DNA of 64,000 nt from Enhydrobacter sp. (GTDB lineage: Bacteria; Pseudomonadota; Alphaproteobacteria; Reyranellales; Reyranellaceae): contig CP075528.1 of assembly GCA_025808875.1 (NCBI GenBank), positions 3,656,473-3,720,472 of the forward strand. The letters are read 5' to 3'. The first letter of the stretch is position 1. Every line of letters starts with the position of its first letter. The notes below the pieces were generated by a model. That model worked only from the letters and a program-made list of their open reading frames with translations. It had not been told where the DNA came from and made no database searches. The position numbers were made by a program, and so were the translations under genes. Of this stretch, positions 1 to 8,721 are shown piece by piece.

Positions 1-319
1 TGACATTCATGTTGAATTGCGTGCCCGAGCCGGTCATCCAGACATGCAGCGGAAACATGTCGTGATGCTGTCCCGCCAGGATCTCGTCGCAGGCCTGCAC
101 GATCAGCTTGTGGACCTTGTCGTCGAGCCGCCCGCCGGCGCGGTTGGCGTTGGCCGCCGCCTTCTTGAGCTGGGCATAGGCGGTGATCATCTCACGCGGG
201 ATCAGGTCCTTGCCGATGCTGAAATGCTCGAGCGAGCGCTGGGTCTGCGCGCCCCACAGCTTGTCGGCCGGCACGCTGACTTCGCCCAGACTGTCGGTTT
301 CCTTGCGCATATCGGCCAT
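1..319 (-). CDS. fumC: Class II fumarate hydratase, N-terminal part only
   Basis: The first 106 residues of fumarase C run off the left edge of the window on the reverse strand. Fumarase C interconverts fumarate and L-malate in the TCA cycle as a cytosolic homotetramer. The visible part has the family opening ([20 protein letters not shown]) and ends in [11 protein letters not shown], the substrate-contact segment conserved in class II fumarases and related lyases. The full protein is normally about 465 residues, so roughly three quarters lies outside. The start is taken at the ATG ending at 319; a second in-frame ATG lies three codons downstream. It is divergent from the cupin gene across about 99 bases. 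Mqo lies nearby and consumes the malate product. Confidence 0.9.
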   Translation of the reverse strand, partial: MADMRKETDSLGEVSVPADKLWGAQTQRSLEHFSIGKDLIPREMITAYAQLKKAAANANRAGGRLDDKVHKLIVQACDEILAGQHHDMFPLHVWMTGSGTQFNMNV

Positions 320-418
320 GGATATTCCCGCTGCTATACTGTCCCCAAACACGCTAACAAAGGCGACGAACGCACGAAAGAGCGCTACGCTGCGATTGGG
401 GAGTTGAGTGGCAGGGCA

Positions 419-814
419 ATGATACGCTGTATCCGCATATGGACGGGGGACGACCAGCAATCGCATTTCGAGGAGGGCTGGATCACCCTCGGTGGTGGCA
501 CCCGCGGTGATCTGCTGAGCGGCAAGATCCCGGCGATCTCGGTATCTATGCAGGAAACGGCGTCGGGCGGCACCTTCGACTGGCACACGGCGCCGGTGCG
601 CCAACTGGTGATCACGCTGAGCGGCACGCTCGATTTCCAGACGCGGGCCGAGCAGCATTTCACCCTCGAGCCCGGTGTCGTCCTGCTGGCCGAGGACACT
701 TCGGGCGGCGGCCATTCCTGGCGGCTGATCGACGAGGAGCCCTGGCGGCGCATCTACGTGGTGCTGGGGCCGGGCGCCGAGGTCCCCTTCAAGGCGGGAG
801 AGGTCGATCGATGA
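419..814 (+). CDS. Cupin-fold small protein
   Basis: A 131-residue protein with a single cupin-like beta-barrel. Residues around [14 protein letters not shown] and [12 protein letters not shown] match the two conserved cupin strand motifs, with a histidine in the first (WHTAP) and another in GGGHSW. The substrate is unknown. Related small cupins bind a metal or a small carboxylate or sugar ligand. I chose the ATG at 419 because the fold begins just after it and upstream codons run through the divergent fumC leader. The stop overlaps the mqo start by four bases (ATGA), so the two are probably co-translated. A role in malate or carboxylate sensing would be speculation. Confidence 0.7.
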   Translation: MIRCIRIWTGDDQQSHFEEGWITLGGGTRGDLLSGKIPAISVSMQETASGGTFDWHTAPVRQLVITLSGTLDFQTRAEQHFTLEPGVVLLAEDTSGGGHSWRLIDEEPWRRIYVVLGPGAEVPFKAGEVDR

Positions 815-2295
815 CCAACGACAAAGTCGACGTGGTGTTGGTCGGCGCCGGCATCATGAGCACCACGCTCGGCGTCTTTCTCAAGGAGCTGCAGCCGCAC
901 CTCAGGCTCGAGATGATCGAGCGCATGCCGGGCGAGGCCCAGGAGAGCTCGGGCGCCTGGAACAACGCCGGCACCGGCCACGCCGCCAACTGCGAGCTGA
1001 ACTACACGCCGATGCGCGCCGACGGCAGCATCGACATCGCCAAGGCGCTCGAGGTCAACGTCGAGTTCGACCTGTCGCGGCAATTCTGGTCGTACCTGAT
1101 CAGGAAAGGCGCCATCGCCTCGCCCGACAGCTTCATCCATCCCGTGCCGCATATGAGCTTCGTGATCGGAGGCGACCGCCAGGCTTTTCTCAAGAAGCGT
1201 CACGCCGCGATGAGCGCCCACCCCTGCTATCACGGTATGGAGTATTCCGAGGACTATTCGAAGATCGCCGAATGGGCGCCGCTGGTCATGCGCGGCCGCG
1301 ACCCTGGCCAGCCGGTGGCCGCCACGCACATCGTCAACGGGGCCGATGTGAACTACGGCGCGCTGACCCGAAACCTGCTGGACTATCTGCGCAAGCAGGA
1401 CCGCTTTTCGGTGCACTTCTCGCAGCACGTCGAACATCTCCATCGCCTGCCTGGCGGCGGCTGGCGCGTCGACGTCAAGAACGAGGCCACCGGCGAGAAG
1501 CGGTCGATCGACACGCACTACGTCTTCCTGGGAGCGGGTGGCGGTGCGCTACCGCTCCTGCAGAAATCCGGCATTCCCGAGTCGCGCGGCTTTGCCGGCT
1601 TCCCGGTGAGCGGGATTTGGCTGCGCTGCGACAAGCCCGAGGTGGTCGATCGCCACGTCGCCAAGGTCTACGGCATGGCGGCGGCGGGATCGCCGCCGAT
1701 GTCGGTACCCCATCTCGACACCCGAATCATCGACGGCAAGCGCTGGCTGCTGTTCGGCCCCTACGCCGGCTTTTCGACCAAGTTCCTCAAGCACGGCTCG
1801 TTCTTCGACCTGCCGATGTCGATACGGCCTGCCAACATCCTGCCCCTGCTGGCTGTCGCGCGAGACAACTTCCCGCTCGAGGAGTACCTGATGGGGCAGG
1901 TCTTTCAGACCTCGAGCCATCGCTACAAGGCCTTGCGCGAGTTCTATCCCGAGATGAGGGAGGCGGATTGGGAGCTCTCCGTTGCCGGCCAGCGTGTCCA
2001 GATCATCAAGAAGGACCGCCTGCGCACGGGCACACTGGAGTTCGGTACCGAGATCGTATCGTCGGCCGACTCCTCGATCGTGGCGCTGCTCGGCGCCTCG
2101 CCGGGCGCATCCACGGCGGCGTGGATCATGGTCCACATGCTGGAGAACTGCTTCCACCAGCAGCTCGTCGGTCACTGGCAGCCCAAGCTCAAGGAGATGA
2201 TCCCGTCCTACGGCCATGATCTCAGGCAGGACGCCACACTGCTCAAGCGGGTCCGCGCCGAGACGGCAGAGGTCCTGGGCCTGCACAACGCTTGA
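811..2295 (+). CDS. mqo: Malate:quinone oxidoreductase
   Basis: Membrane-associated FAD enzyme that oxidises L-malate to oxaloacetate and passes electrons to the quinone pool, an alternative to NAD malate dehydrogenase. The 494-residue length is normal for the family. The N-terminus has the dinucleotide-binding stretch [15 protein letters not shown], followed by the Mqo signature [22 protein letters not shown] (quoted here in part: [17 protein letters not shown]). The C-terminal [13 protein letters not shown] segment is also typical. It overlaps the cupin gene upstream and the ThrE-like gene downstream (TTGA). It lies close to fumC, which makes its substrate. Confidence 0.95.
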   Translation: MTNDKVDVVLVGAGIMSTTLGVFLKELQPHLRLEMIERMPGEAQESSGAWNNAGTGHAANCELNYTPMRADGSIDIAKALEVNVEFDLSRQFWSYLIRKGAIASPDSFIHPVPHMSFVIGGDRQAFLKKRHAAMSAHPCYHGMEYSEDYSKIAEWAPLVMRGRDPGQPVAATHIVNGADVNYGALTRNLLDYLRKQDRFSVHFSQHVEHLHRLPGGGWRVDVKNEATGEKRSIDTHYVFLGAGGGALPLLQKSGIPESRGFAGFPVSGIWLRCDKPEVVDRHVAKVYGMAAAGSPPMSVPHLDTRIIDGKRWLLFGPYAGFSTKFLKHGSFFDLPMSIRPANILPLLAVARDNFPLEEYLMGQVFQTSSHRYKALREFYPEMREADWELSVAGQRVQIIKKDRLRTGTLEFGTEIVSSADSSIVALLGASPGASTAAWIMVHMLENCFHQQLVGHWQPKLKEMIPSYGHDLRQDATLLKRVRAETAEVLGLHNA

Positions 2296-3530
2296 ACGCC
2301 GTATCGTCCCTCGACGAAGCCCTGCAAGCGTCGATGCGGCTGGGCAGCATGATGCTGCAGGCCGGCAGTGCCGCCTTTCGCGTCCGCGAATGGATGGAGA
2401 CGGTGGCGTCCCGGCTCGGTATCGAGCGTCTAGTCGTACACATCTCGGTCGACGGCATGGTCGCGACCGCCTGGCGCGATGGCATGCACGTGACGCTGGC
2501 GAGCGACAATGGCCCGCCCGGCATCGACGCATGGCGGCTGGGTGCCCTCGAACGGCTGGCGCGCGATGCCAAGGAAGATCTGACGACTCGAACCCTGGCG
2601 GCCGACCTCGATGCCATCGCCGCCGCCGAACCGTTGCGGCCGGCCGTCGTGGTCTCGCTTGCCGTCGGCGTCGCCTCGGGCGCCTTCGCCTATCTCAACG
2701 GCGGCAATCCCTCTGGCGTCTTCGCCGCGTTCGCGGCGGGGAGCCTCGGGCAGTTGCTGCGCCTCTTCCTGGCACGCGGCCGGCTCAATCAGTATGCCGT
2801 CACCGCGCTTTGCGCCGCCATCGCCGCCGGCCTCTACACCGTGGCCGCCGTTCTGCTGGAGCGCGGCGGGATGCCGCCGCTCGGCGCGGCGGGTTTCATC
2901 GCGGCGGCGCTGTTCCTGGTGCCGGGCTTCCCGCTGGTCGCCGCCCTGCTCGACCTGATCCAGCATCAGACCGTCGCTGGCCTCGTGCGGCTCGGCTACG
3001 CGTTCTTCATACTGCTCGCCGCCGCTCTCGGCCTCTCCATCGTTGCGGCCATCGTGCCTCCCGGTATCTCCGACGCACCGCCGCCGCCTGTCGACGCTGC
3101 CACATATCTGCTGCGCGCCGTCGCTTGCTTCCTGGGCGGCGCCGGCTTCGCCATCCTCTACAACAGTTCGTCGCGCACCGTGTTGGTGGTCGGCGGGCTC
3201 GCCTTGATCGGCAACGGAGTTCGGCTCGCGCTGCACGATCACGCCATGGCCCTGCCGCTGGCGACTTTCATCGGCGCCCTGACCGTCGGCCTGCTGGCGT
3301 CGTGGCTGCGGCCGCACCTGCACGAACCGCGCATGGCGCTCACCGTGCCCGGCATCATCATCATGGTGCCCGGAATCTATGCCTTCCAGGCGATCGTGCT
3401 GTTCGCCACGGGCGATGTGACCCGCGGCCTCGAATCGGCGGTGCTGGCGGGCTTCGTGGTTGGTGCCATGGCGGTGGGACTTGCGGCAGCCCGCTTCATC
3501 ACCCTGCGCAAGTGGCGCCTCGAAGCGTGA
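2292..3530 (+). CDS. ThrE-family threonine/serine exporter-like membrane protein
   Basis: A 412-residue inner-membrane protein with the two-part ThrE architecture. The soluble N-terminal part (about residues 1-115) contains the family motif with VHISVDGMVATAW-type strands. About ten hydrophobic segments follow in two blocks. The second block contains GGAGFAILYNSS and VPGIIIMVPG, the conserved ThrE C-terminal motif. Corynebacterial ThrE exports threonine and serine; substrate here is inferred from family only. The start is a TTG overlapping the mqo stop (TTGA). The stop overlaps the next gene (GTGA), so this four-gene stretch behaves as one operon. A threonine dehydratase lies 10 kb away but is not linked to it. 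Confidence 0.82.
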   Translation: MNAVSSLDEALQASMRLGSMMLQAGSAAFRVREWMETVASRLGIERLVVHISVDGMVATAWRDGMHVTLASDNGPPGIDAWRLGALERLARDAKEDLTTRTLAADLDAIAAAEPLRPAVVVSLAVGVASGAFAYLNGGNPSGVFAAFAAGSLGQLLRLFLARGRLNQYAVTALCAAIAAGLYTVAAVLLERGGMPPLGAAGFIAAALFLVPGFPLVAALLDLIQHQTVAGLVRLGYAFFILLAAALGLSIVAAIVPPGISDAPPPPVDAATYLLRAVACFLGGAGFAILYNSSSRTVLVVGGLALIGNGVRLALHDHAMALPLATFIGALTVGLLASWLRPHLHEPRMALTVPGIIIMVPGIYAFQAIVLFATGDVTRGLESAVLAGFVVGAMAVGLAAARFITLRKWRLEA

Positions 3531-4213
3531 CACGGCATCTCGTCCTCCTGCCCGGTTTCATGTGCGACGCCGACCTGTGGACCGACATGGCGCACGACCT
3601 CGAGCGACTGGGCGCTCTGCACCACGGCAACGTCTATGCCGACGATACGCTCGAGGGCATGGCCCGGCGCGTGCTGGGGGGAGCGCCGGAGAGGTTCGTG
3701 CTCATCGGCTTCTCCATGGGCGGCTTCGTGGCACGCGTGCTCGCGCTGATGGCGCCCGAGCGCGTGACCGGAGTCGCCTTCGTCGCTTCCTCGGCACGTG
3801 GCTACTCCGAAGCCGAGCGGATCGCGCGACAGTCGGGCGGCAGGCCCGGCAACCTCCCACCTCGCGCCAACGGCGTCGCGGCCGGCCTGCATCCGGATCG
3901 CGAGCGAGATCCCGCGCTGCTCGATCGTCTGCGCAGCATGCAGCGCCGACTCGGTCCCGAGGTACGCAAGCGTCAAGCCGCCCTTGTCCGGTGCGACGGC
4001 TATGCGGACCTCGAGCGTATCCGATGTCCGGCCTTGGTCGTGGCCTGCCGCCAGGACCGGTTGCGCAGTTTCGACGAAACCGCGCGCATGGCCCGGCATC
4101 TGCCATACGCACGCTTCGAGGTGATCGAGGACTGCGGTCACATGGCACCACTTGAACGGCCGCGCGAGCTCGCCGCATTGCTCGCCGACTGGATCATGGG
4201 CGCCGATCTCTAG
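3527..4213 (+). CDS. Alpha/beta-fold hydrolase
   Basis: A 228-residue alpha/beta hydrolase. It has the oxyanion opening LVLLPGFMCDADLW, the nucleophile elbow GFSMGG (GxSxG serine), a late acid region (VACRQDRLRSF) and the catalytic histidine in DCGHMAPLERP. The fold is complete, with a short cap. The natural ester or amide substrate cannot be told from sequence; it resembles the pimeloyl-ester/haloperoxidase-like group. The start is a GTG at 3527 overlapping the ThrE-like stop; no upstream start in the same frame makes protein-like sequence. It is the last gene of the rightward operon that begins with the cupin. Confidence 0.8.
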   Translation: MTRHLVLLPGFMCDADLWTDMAHDLERLGALHHGNVYADDTLEGMARRVLGGAPERFVLIGFSMGGFVARVLALMAPERVTGVAFVASSARGYSEAERIARQSGGRPGNLPPRANGVAAGLHPDRERDPALLDRLRSMQRRLGPEVRKRQAALVRCDGYADLERIRCPALVVACRQDRLRSFDETARMARHLPYARFEVIEDCGHMAPLERPRELAALLADWIMGADL

Positions 4214-4537
4214 AATCCTGCCGTCGGGGACGGATACTCGTCGGCCATTGGCGTGCGCTGCGTCCTCGGTGCGTCCACTCGCCGTGGACGGGCCGGATGC
4301 CGATGGCATCGGCCTCCGAGGCGATTCGTCCACGAATCCTCATCGTCCCCGGAGTCCAGCGAGTCCACTCATCCACAGGCCGATGTGTCATCGATGTCTC
4401 ATCGCGCGAGACATCACAAGCCCTTGATCCGACTGATTATTCACCCGGATGTCTCGCTGGCGCATGAGTGTCGGAAAGTCCGCAAGGGCCGAAACTGTCC
4501 GTCTTCCGGCGGACAGGCGGAACTCGCAGGAAGACAC
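4214..4537. other. Non-coding gap between convergent genes
   Basis: 324 bases between the stop of the rightward hydrolase and the stop of the leftward DUF3592 gene. I see no credible gene on either strand. It holds a perfect 8-bp inverted repeat at 4393-4415 (listed separately) and a weaker 7-bp hairpin CTGTCCG/CGGACAG at 4495-4516. It probably serves as the termination zone for both operons, although no T-run follows either hairpin. Confidence 0.6.
4393..4415. repeat. Inverted repeat GATGTCTC...GAGACATC
   Basis: Perfect 8-bp arms GATGTCTC and GAGACATC separated by 7 bases. The half-site GATGTCTC recurs once at about 4448. It could be a transcription-termination hairpin shared by the convergent genes or a protein-binding palindrome. 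There is no T-tract. Confidence 0.4.
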
Positions 4538-5419
4538 CTATGTGGGCGCAGCCCTGCGTGACCGCCGGGACAACCAGACGGCGCCGCCGAACAGAAGCAC
4601 GATCGCCCAGCAGATCGCCGCGGGAAGCCACAAATTGGCAAAGGACACGATGTGGGCATGCATCGGATCCGCCGGATCGTAGACGACCGGCACCCGCTCC
4701 CCCACCTCGAAGGATGCGCCCGTGCCGCCGCGTCCGAAGAATTCGATCTCGCGGTCCTGCTGCGTGCGGAAGCGGATGATCGGCGTGTGAGTCGTGCGCT
4801 CGACGCTACGACTCGTTTCGCGGCCTGTCGAAGATACCGACGTCTCACGCTCTACGGAGCGGCTTTCGCGGATTTCGACGACGACGCCCTCGGTATGCGT
4901 TCCACCGGCATAGAGCGACAGCGCGTTCCATGTGGCCAGGATCCCGACCAGTCCCGCCGCCGCGGCGATGAAGGCGAAGGCGCGTTCCCCCAAGACCGGT
5001 AGATCGGCGCCGGTCGAGAGGCCCCAGGCGATGCCGCCGAAGATCAGCCAGAAGCAACCGAAGCCCGCCAGAAGCACCGCCGATTCCCAAAGGCGACCGA
5101 ACGTGTCGAGCCTGAAGCGGCCGGGATCATCGGGCGCATAGAAGACGGTGACGCGATCGCCGACCGCGAAGTCCGGGACGCCGTTGCCCAGGTCAGTCAC
5201 CTGCAGGAGCGTGCCGTCGCGCTGTCGGAACTGCACGACCGGCGCGTACATGTCGTCTTCGCGCACCATCTCGACGACACGGCCGTCGGCACGATCGCCG
5301 TAGAGCACCAGCCGCAAGCTGCCCCAGCCCAGCGCGAGGCCGCCGGCCACGATCAGCGATCCGATCCCCAGGATCAGCCAGGAGATGCGGCGCCAGGTCG
5401 GATCGGCGATCGACGCCAC
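4538..5419 (-). CDS. DUF3592-type membrane protein with two repeated modules
   Basis: A 293-residue inner-membrane protein of unknown function. It is built as TM helix, soluble beta-rich module, two TM helices, second soluble module, and a final TM helix. The soluble modules share the DUF3592 pattern: a GRVVEM or GVVVEI strand, then PVVQFRQRDG or PIIRFRTQQD, then VGDRVTVFYAPDDP or VGERVPVVYDPADP. So the protein is an internal duplication. The C-terminus is basic (SRRSRRAA), consistent with a cytoplasmic end. Its ATG overlaps the stop of the upstream dehydrogenase gene by one base. The family has no established biochemical role. Confidence 0.72.
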   Translation of the reverse strand: MASIADPTWRRISWLILGIGSLIVAGGLALGWGSLRLVLYGDRADGRVVEMVREDDMYAPVVQFRQRDGTLLQVTDLGNGVPDFAVGDRVTVFYAPDDPGRFRLDTFGRLWESAVLLAGFGCFWLIFGGIAWGLSTGADLPVLGERAFAFIAAAAGLVGILATWNALSLYAGGTHTEGVVVEIRESRSVERETSVSSTGRETSRSVERTTHTPIIRFRTQQDREIEFFGRGGTGASFEVGERVPVVYDPADPMHAHIVSFANLWLPAAICWAIVLLFGGAVWLSRRSRRAAPT

Positions 5420-6168
5420 TACGATCGGCCGCCATCGACGGTGAAGTTCTGTGCGGTCACCAACCGGCTGTCATCGGCGGCGAGCCATAGCACCATGCGC
5501 GCGATGTCAGGCGGATAGACTTTCTCCTTGAGGCATTGCGCCGCTATCAGGGCGTTCTCGGACTCGGGCGTCAGCCAGAGATCGATTTGGCGCTGGGTCA
5601 TGATCCAGCCCGGGGTGATGGCGTTCAACCGGATGCCGTCGGGTCCCAGATCGCGCGCCAAGCCGCGCGTCATGCCGATCACCGCGGCCTTGGCTGCCTG
5701 GTAGACGGAGAGGTTCGGGGTCATGACGTGATAGCTGACCGAACTGAAATTGACGATCGAACCGCCGCCCGCCCGCTTCATGCCGGGAACGACCGACTGG
5801 ATGGCGAAGTAAGCGTGGCGCAGATTGACCGCGATCCGCTCGTCCCAGAACGCCGGCGTCACCTCCTCGAGCTTGTGGCGATCGTCGCGCGCGGCGTTGT
5901 TGACCAGAACGGTGATCGAGCCATGGGCTCGGGCGATCTCGTCGAGAACGGCCTGGTAGGCCGCCACGTCGCGAATGTCGCAGTGCCGATAGAGCGCGCC
6001 GGTCTTGGCCGCCAATGCCGTCGACGCGGCCTCGTCGATGTCAACGAAGGCCACCTTGGCACGCTGCTGGGCGAAGTGCTCGACGATCGAAGCACCGATG
6101 CCGCTGCCGCCGCCGGACACGAAGACCGAACGGCCTTCGAGGCTGGGATAGATCGCGAAGTCTGGCAT
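5419..6168 (-). CDS. Short-chain dehydrogenase/reductase
   Basis: A 249-residue classical SDR, a cytosolic NAD(P)-dependent oxidoreductase. The Rossmann motif SGGGSGIG lies near residue 20. An acidic residue ends strand 2 (VDID), which suggests NAD preference. NNAA is present, and the catalytic Ser and YxxxK pair appear as NFSSVS and YQAAK. The C-terminus VDGGRS is typical. The adjacent aldose 1-epimerase, 7 bases upstream, and the aldolase facing it suggest a sugar or sugar-acid substrate, for example an aldose 1-dehydrogenase acting on pyranose. That assignment is inferred from neighbours only. Confidence 0.85.
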   Translation of the reverse strand: MPDFAIYPSLEGRSVFVSGGGSGIGASIVEHFAQQRAKVAFVDIDEAASTALAAKTGALYRHCDIRDVAAYQAVLDEIARAHGSITVLVNNAARDDRHKLEEVTPAFWDERIAVNLRHAYFAIQSVVPGMKRAGGGSIVNFSSVSYHVMTPNLSVYQAAKAAVIGMTRGLARDLGPDGIRLNAITPGWIMTQRQIDLWLTPESENALIAAQCLKEKVYPPDIARMVLWLAADDSRLVTAQNFTVDGGRS

Positions 6169-6175
6169 GGCTACC

Positions 6176-7033
6176 TCATGGCGTGGAAATGCGGAAAGCG
6201 ACGTGACCGGCGCGCCGGCCTCCGGCCGCCAGCAACGTCCGCGTCACCTGTCCGTTGGGATGACTCACCGGTTCGACGCAAAAGAACGGCTTGCCCGGCG
6301 GCACGAAGATCACGAGGCAACGAAACAGGTCGCTGGCCTCGAGGTGCAGGCGGATCCGCCGGCCCGGCCAGACGACGACGGCACGCCCATCCCAGCCTTC
6401 GAAGCAATTATCGAGCGGCGCGGCCGCTTCGACCGAGCCGCCATTGGCGAAGTCCCAGTGCGGCGGCAGCGGCGCCTGTCGAACCGGCAGGACTTCCTTG
6501 TCGGCGAGCCATACCAGGCGCGCACGGGTCGTCAGAAGCGTATCGGGATCGCGTACGAAGAAGGGATGCAGGCCGAGGCCCGCCGGCACGGCATGCGGTT
6601 CACGGTTGTCGATCGTCATGGCGACGGTCAACGCATCGCCGGTCAGCCGGAAGGTTTGCCGGGCCCGATAGCGGAAGGGCCAGCCGGACCGGCCGTCGTG
6701 GACGTAGAGCAAATCGGCGGTGCTCTCATCGGCGTGCTCGACCTGCCAGGCCGCCGACCAGCCGTCACCGTGCATGGGATGCCGAATGCCGGGCCAGTTC
6801 GGCTCGACCTCGACGCGCCGACCGCCGAAGGCGAGACGGCCATTCGCGATGCGATTGGAGTACGGAACGAGCGGATAGCATGCCGCCTCGTTGCCGCGTC
6901 CCGAATCGACCGTGCCCGCCGCCGCGGGCTTCAGGATATCGGCACCATCGACGGTGAAGCGCAGGATGGACCCTCCGGCGGATGGCGCCAGATCGACCGC
7001 CAGGCGGCCCGCACTCAACGACAAAACCGTCAC
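6176..7033 (-). CDS. Aldose 1-epimerase (mutarotase) family protein
   Basis: A 285-residue galactose-mutarotase-fold protein that interconverts alpha and beta anomers of aldoses. Family features are YPLVPYSNRIANGR (active-site Asn/Arg region), HPMHGDGW (catalytic histidine), GLGLHPFFV (second histidine) and VEPVSHPNG (C-terminal Glu/His area). I start it at the GTG at 7033: it is preceded by GGAGAGATG at good spacing, and residues further upstream look unlike the family. It lies 7 bases before the SDR gene in the same direction and is divergent from the aldolase across 59 bases. Together they suggest a small sugar-oxidation cluster. Confidence 0.85.
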   Translation of the reverse strand: MTVLSLSAGRLAVDLAPSAGGSILRFTVDGADILKPAAAGTVDSGRGNEAACYPLVPYSNRIANGRLAFGGRRVEVEPNWPGIRHPMHGDGWSAAWQVEHADESTADLLYVHDGRSGWPFRYRARQTFRLTGDALTVAMTIDNREPHAVPAGLGLHPFFVRDPDTLLTTRARLVWLADKEVLPVRQAPLPPHWDFANGGSVEAAAPLDNCFEGWDGRAVVVWPGRRIRLHLEASDLFRCLVIFVPPGKPFFCVEPVSHPNGQVTRTLLAAGGRRAGHVAFRISTP

Positions 7034-7092
7034 CCATCTCTCCGCCGCTGTGTAAACTCGACCGCGATCAACGCGAGCGAGGAAACGCAAAA

Positions 7093-7878
7093 ATGTCGGT
7101 GAACATGCTGAAACGACGCCTGCAGGCGGGCAAGGCCTGCGTCAACGGTTGGCTGGCGATTCCCAACGGCTTCTCGGCCGAGACGATGGCGCAGTGCGGC
7201 TGGGACAGCGTCACCGTCGACATGCAGCACGGCGTGCAAGACTACCTCTCCATGGTTCAATGCTTCCAGGCGATGGACCGCCATCCCGTCACGCCGCTGG
7301 TGCGCGTGCCGTGGAACGAGCCCGGCATCGTCGGCAAGGTGCTGGACGGCGGCGCATGGGGCGTGATCTGCCCGATGGTCAACAATGCCGCAGAGGCCAA
7401 GGCGCTGGCTTCCTATTGCCTCTATCCACCCAAGGGCAAGCGCTCCAACGGCCCGATCCGCGCCGGTGCCTACGGCGAGGCGACGCCCTATCAGGCGATC
7501 GCCAACGACGAGGTGCTCGTCATCCCCATGATCGAGACGCAGGAGGCGATCGACAATATCGACGCCATCCTCGACGTGCCGGGCATCAGCGGCATCTATG
7601 TCGGCCCGTCCGATCTCGGCCTCTCGCTTGGCCTGAAGCCGATGCTCGATCGCGAGGAGCCCCAGATCATGGCGATCTACGACAAACTCCTTGCCGCCAC
7701 CAAGAAGCGCAACCTGTTCGCCGGCCTGCACAACGGCACGGCGTCCTACGCCGCCAAGATGATCGGCAAGGGCTTCCGGTTCGTGACCATCGCCAACGAT
7801 TCCGGCCTGATGGCGCAGGCCGCGCGGGCCGCCGTCAACACCGTCCGCAAGGAAGCCGGCGAGCTCGCCGCGAAATGA
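7093..7878 (+). CDS. HpcH/HpaI-family class II aldolase
   Basis: A 261-residue cytosolic metal-dependent aldolase that cleaves 4-hydroxy-2-oxo acids to pyruvate plus an aldehyde. The family includes 4-hydroxy-2-oxoheptanedioate and 2-dehydro-3-deoxy-glucarate aldolases. Visible motifs are VDMQHG (active-site histidine), VRVPWNEPG (pyruvate-binding Arg), IPMIET (metal-ligand Glu) and VGPSDL (metal-ligand Asp). The ATG at 7093 follows GAGGAAACGC, a usable ribosome site. It is divergent from the epimerase/SDR pair, consistent with a pathway from an aldose through a sugar acid to pyruvate. The exact substrate is not decidable. Confidence 0.88.
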   Translation: MSVNMLKRRLQAGKACVNGWLAIPNGFSAETMAQCGWDSVTVDMQHGVQDYLSMVQCFQAMDRHPVTPLVRVPWNEPGIVGKVLDGGAWGVICPMVNNAAEAKALASYCLYPPKGKRSNGPIRAGAYGEATPYQAIANDEVLVIPMIETQEAIDNIDAILDVPGISGIYVGPSDLGLSLGLKPMLDREEPQIMAIYDKLLAATKKRNLFAGLHNGTASYAAKMIGKGFRFVTIANDSGLMAQAARAAVNTVRKEAGELAAK

Positions 7879-7887
7879 TGCCGGCAG

Positions 7888-7916
7888 GGCCCCTCTCCAT
7901 CGCGCGGGGAGGGGCC
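7888..7916. terminator. GC-rich hairpin between convergent genes
   Basis: Perfect 8-bp stem GGCCCCTC / GAGGGGCC around a 13-base loop. It lies ten bases past the aldolase stop and before the stop of the leftward permease gene. The position suits a bidirectional terminator. No T-run follows on either strand, so Rho-independent action is uncertain. Confidence 0.4.
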
Positions 7917-7941
7917 GAGGAGTGCGCCTCCCGCGGGAGTG

Positions 7942-8721
7942 TCAGCTCACGATCTCGCCGCGGAACGCCCAGCGCGTCATGCGCTTTTCGACCAACGCGC
8001 AGACGGCGTACATCAGCACACCCATGATGGCGATGGCGAACAGGCCGGCGAAGGTGGTGGGGGCGTCGTTTCGGGCGCCGGCGGACAGCATCAAAAAACC
8101 GATGCCGCGGTTGCCACCCACCGTCTCCGAGATCACCGAGCCGATGAAGGCGAGCGTGATCGCGACCTTCAGGCTGGCGAAGAGATAGGGCATGGCGCGC
8201 GGAATGCCGACCTTGGTCAGGATCTCGGTGCGCGTGGCGCCGAGACTGCGCAGGACGTCCCGCATTTCGGGCTCGATCGTGGCGAGGCCGGTCGCCACAT
8301 TGACCACGATCGGGAAGAAGCTGATGACGAAAGCAGTGATGATGGCCGGGAGCGCGCCCACGCCCACCCAGATCATCAGGATGGGCACGATCGCGACCTT
8401 CGGAATGGCATTGAACGCGATCAGCAGCGGATAGAGGCCCGAATAGACGAACGGCGAGGCGCCGATCGCCAGCCCGAGCAACAGGCCGCCCGCGATCGCC
8501 ATAAGGAAGCCGACGAGGGTCGTCCACAGCGTGTCCCAGCAGAACCGAAGCAGGATGTCGAGGCGCTCCCAGAACACGACGAATATCTTGCTCGGACGCG
8601 GCAGGATGATCTCCGGCACGTCGAACACGACGCAGGCGATCTCCCATACGATCAGCAGGCCGGCCATGACCAGCCAGGGCATGGCGTGCCTCAGTGCCTC
8701 GCGCCGGATGTCGGCGGTCAT
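7942..8721 (-). CDS. ABC transporter permease, SsuC/TauC type
   Basis: A 259-residue inner-membrane permease with about six hydrophobic segments. The BPD_transp_1 EAA loop reads RSLGATRTEILTKVGIPRA, which contacts the ATPase. The closest architecture is the nitrate/sulfonate/taurine/pyrimidine-precursor permease family. The ATG ending at 8721 overlaps the stop of the ATPase gene by four bases; longer upstream readings are unlike the family. It is the last gene of a three-gene binding protein-ATPase-permease operon. The imported molecule is unknown. Confidence 0.88.
   Translation of the reverse strand: MTADIRREALRHAMPWLVMAGLLIVWEIACVVFDVPEIILPRPSKIFVVFWERLDILLRFCWDTLWTTLVGFLMAIAGGLLLGLAIGASPFVYSGLYPLLIAFNAIPKVAIVPILMIWVGVGALPAIITAFVISFFPIVVNVATGLATIEPEMRDVLRSLGATRTEILTKVGIPRAMPYLFASLKVAITLAFIGSVISETVGGNRGIGFLMLSAGARNDAPTTFAGLFAIAIMGVLMYAVCALVEKRMTRWAFRGEIVS

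Noticed and set aside
7034..7092. Riboswitch or attenuator before the aldolase
   Set aside because: The 59-base gap between divergent genes is too short and shows no conserved fold.
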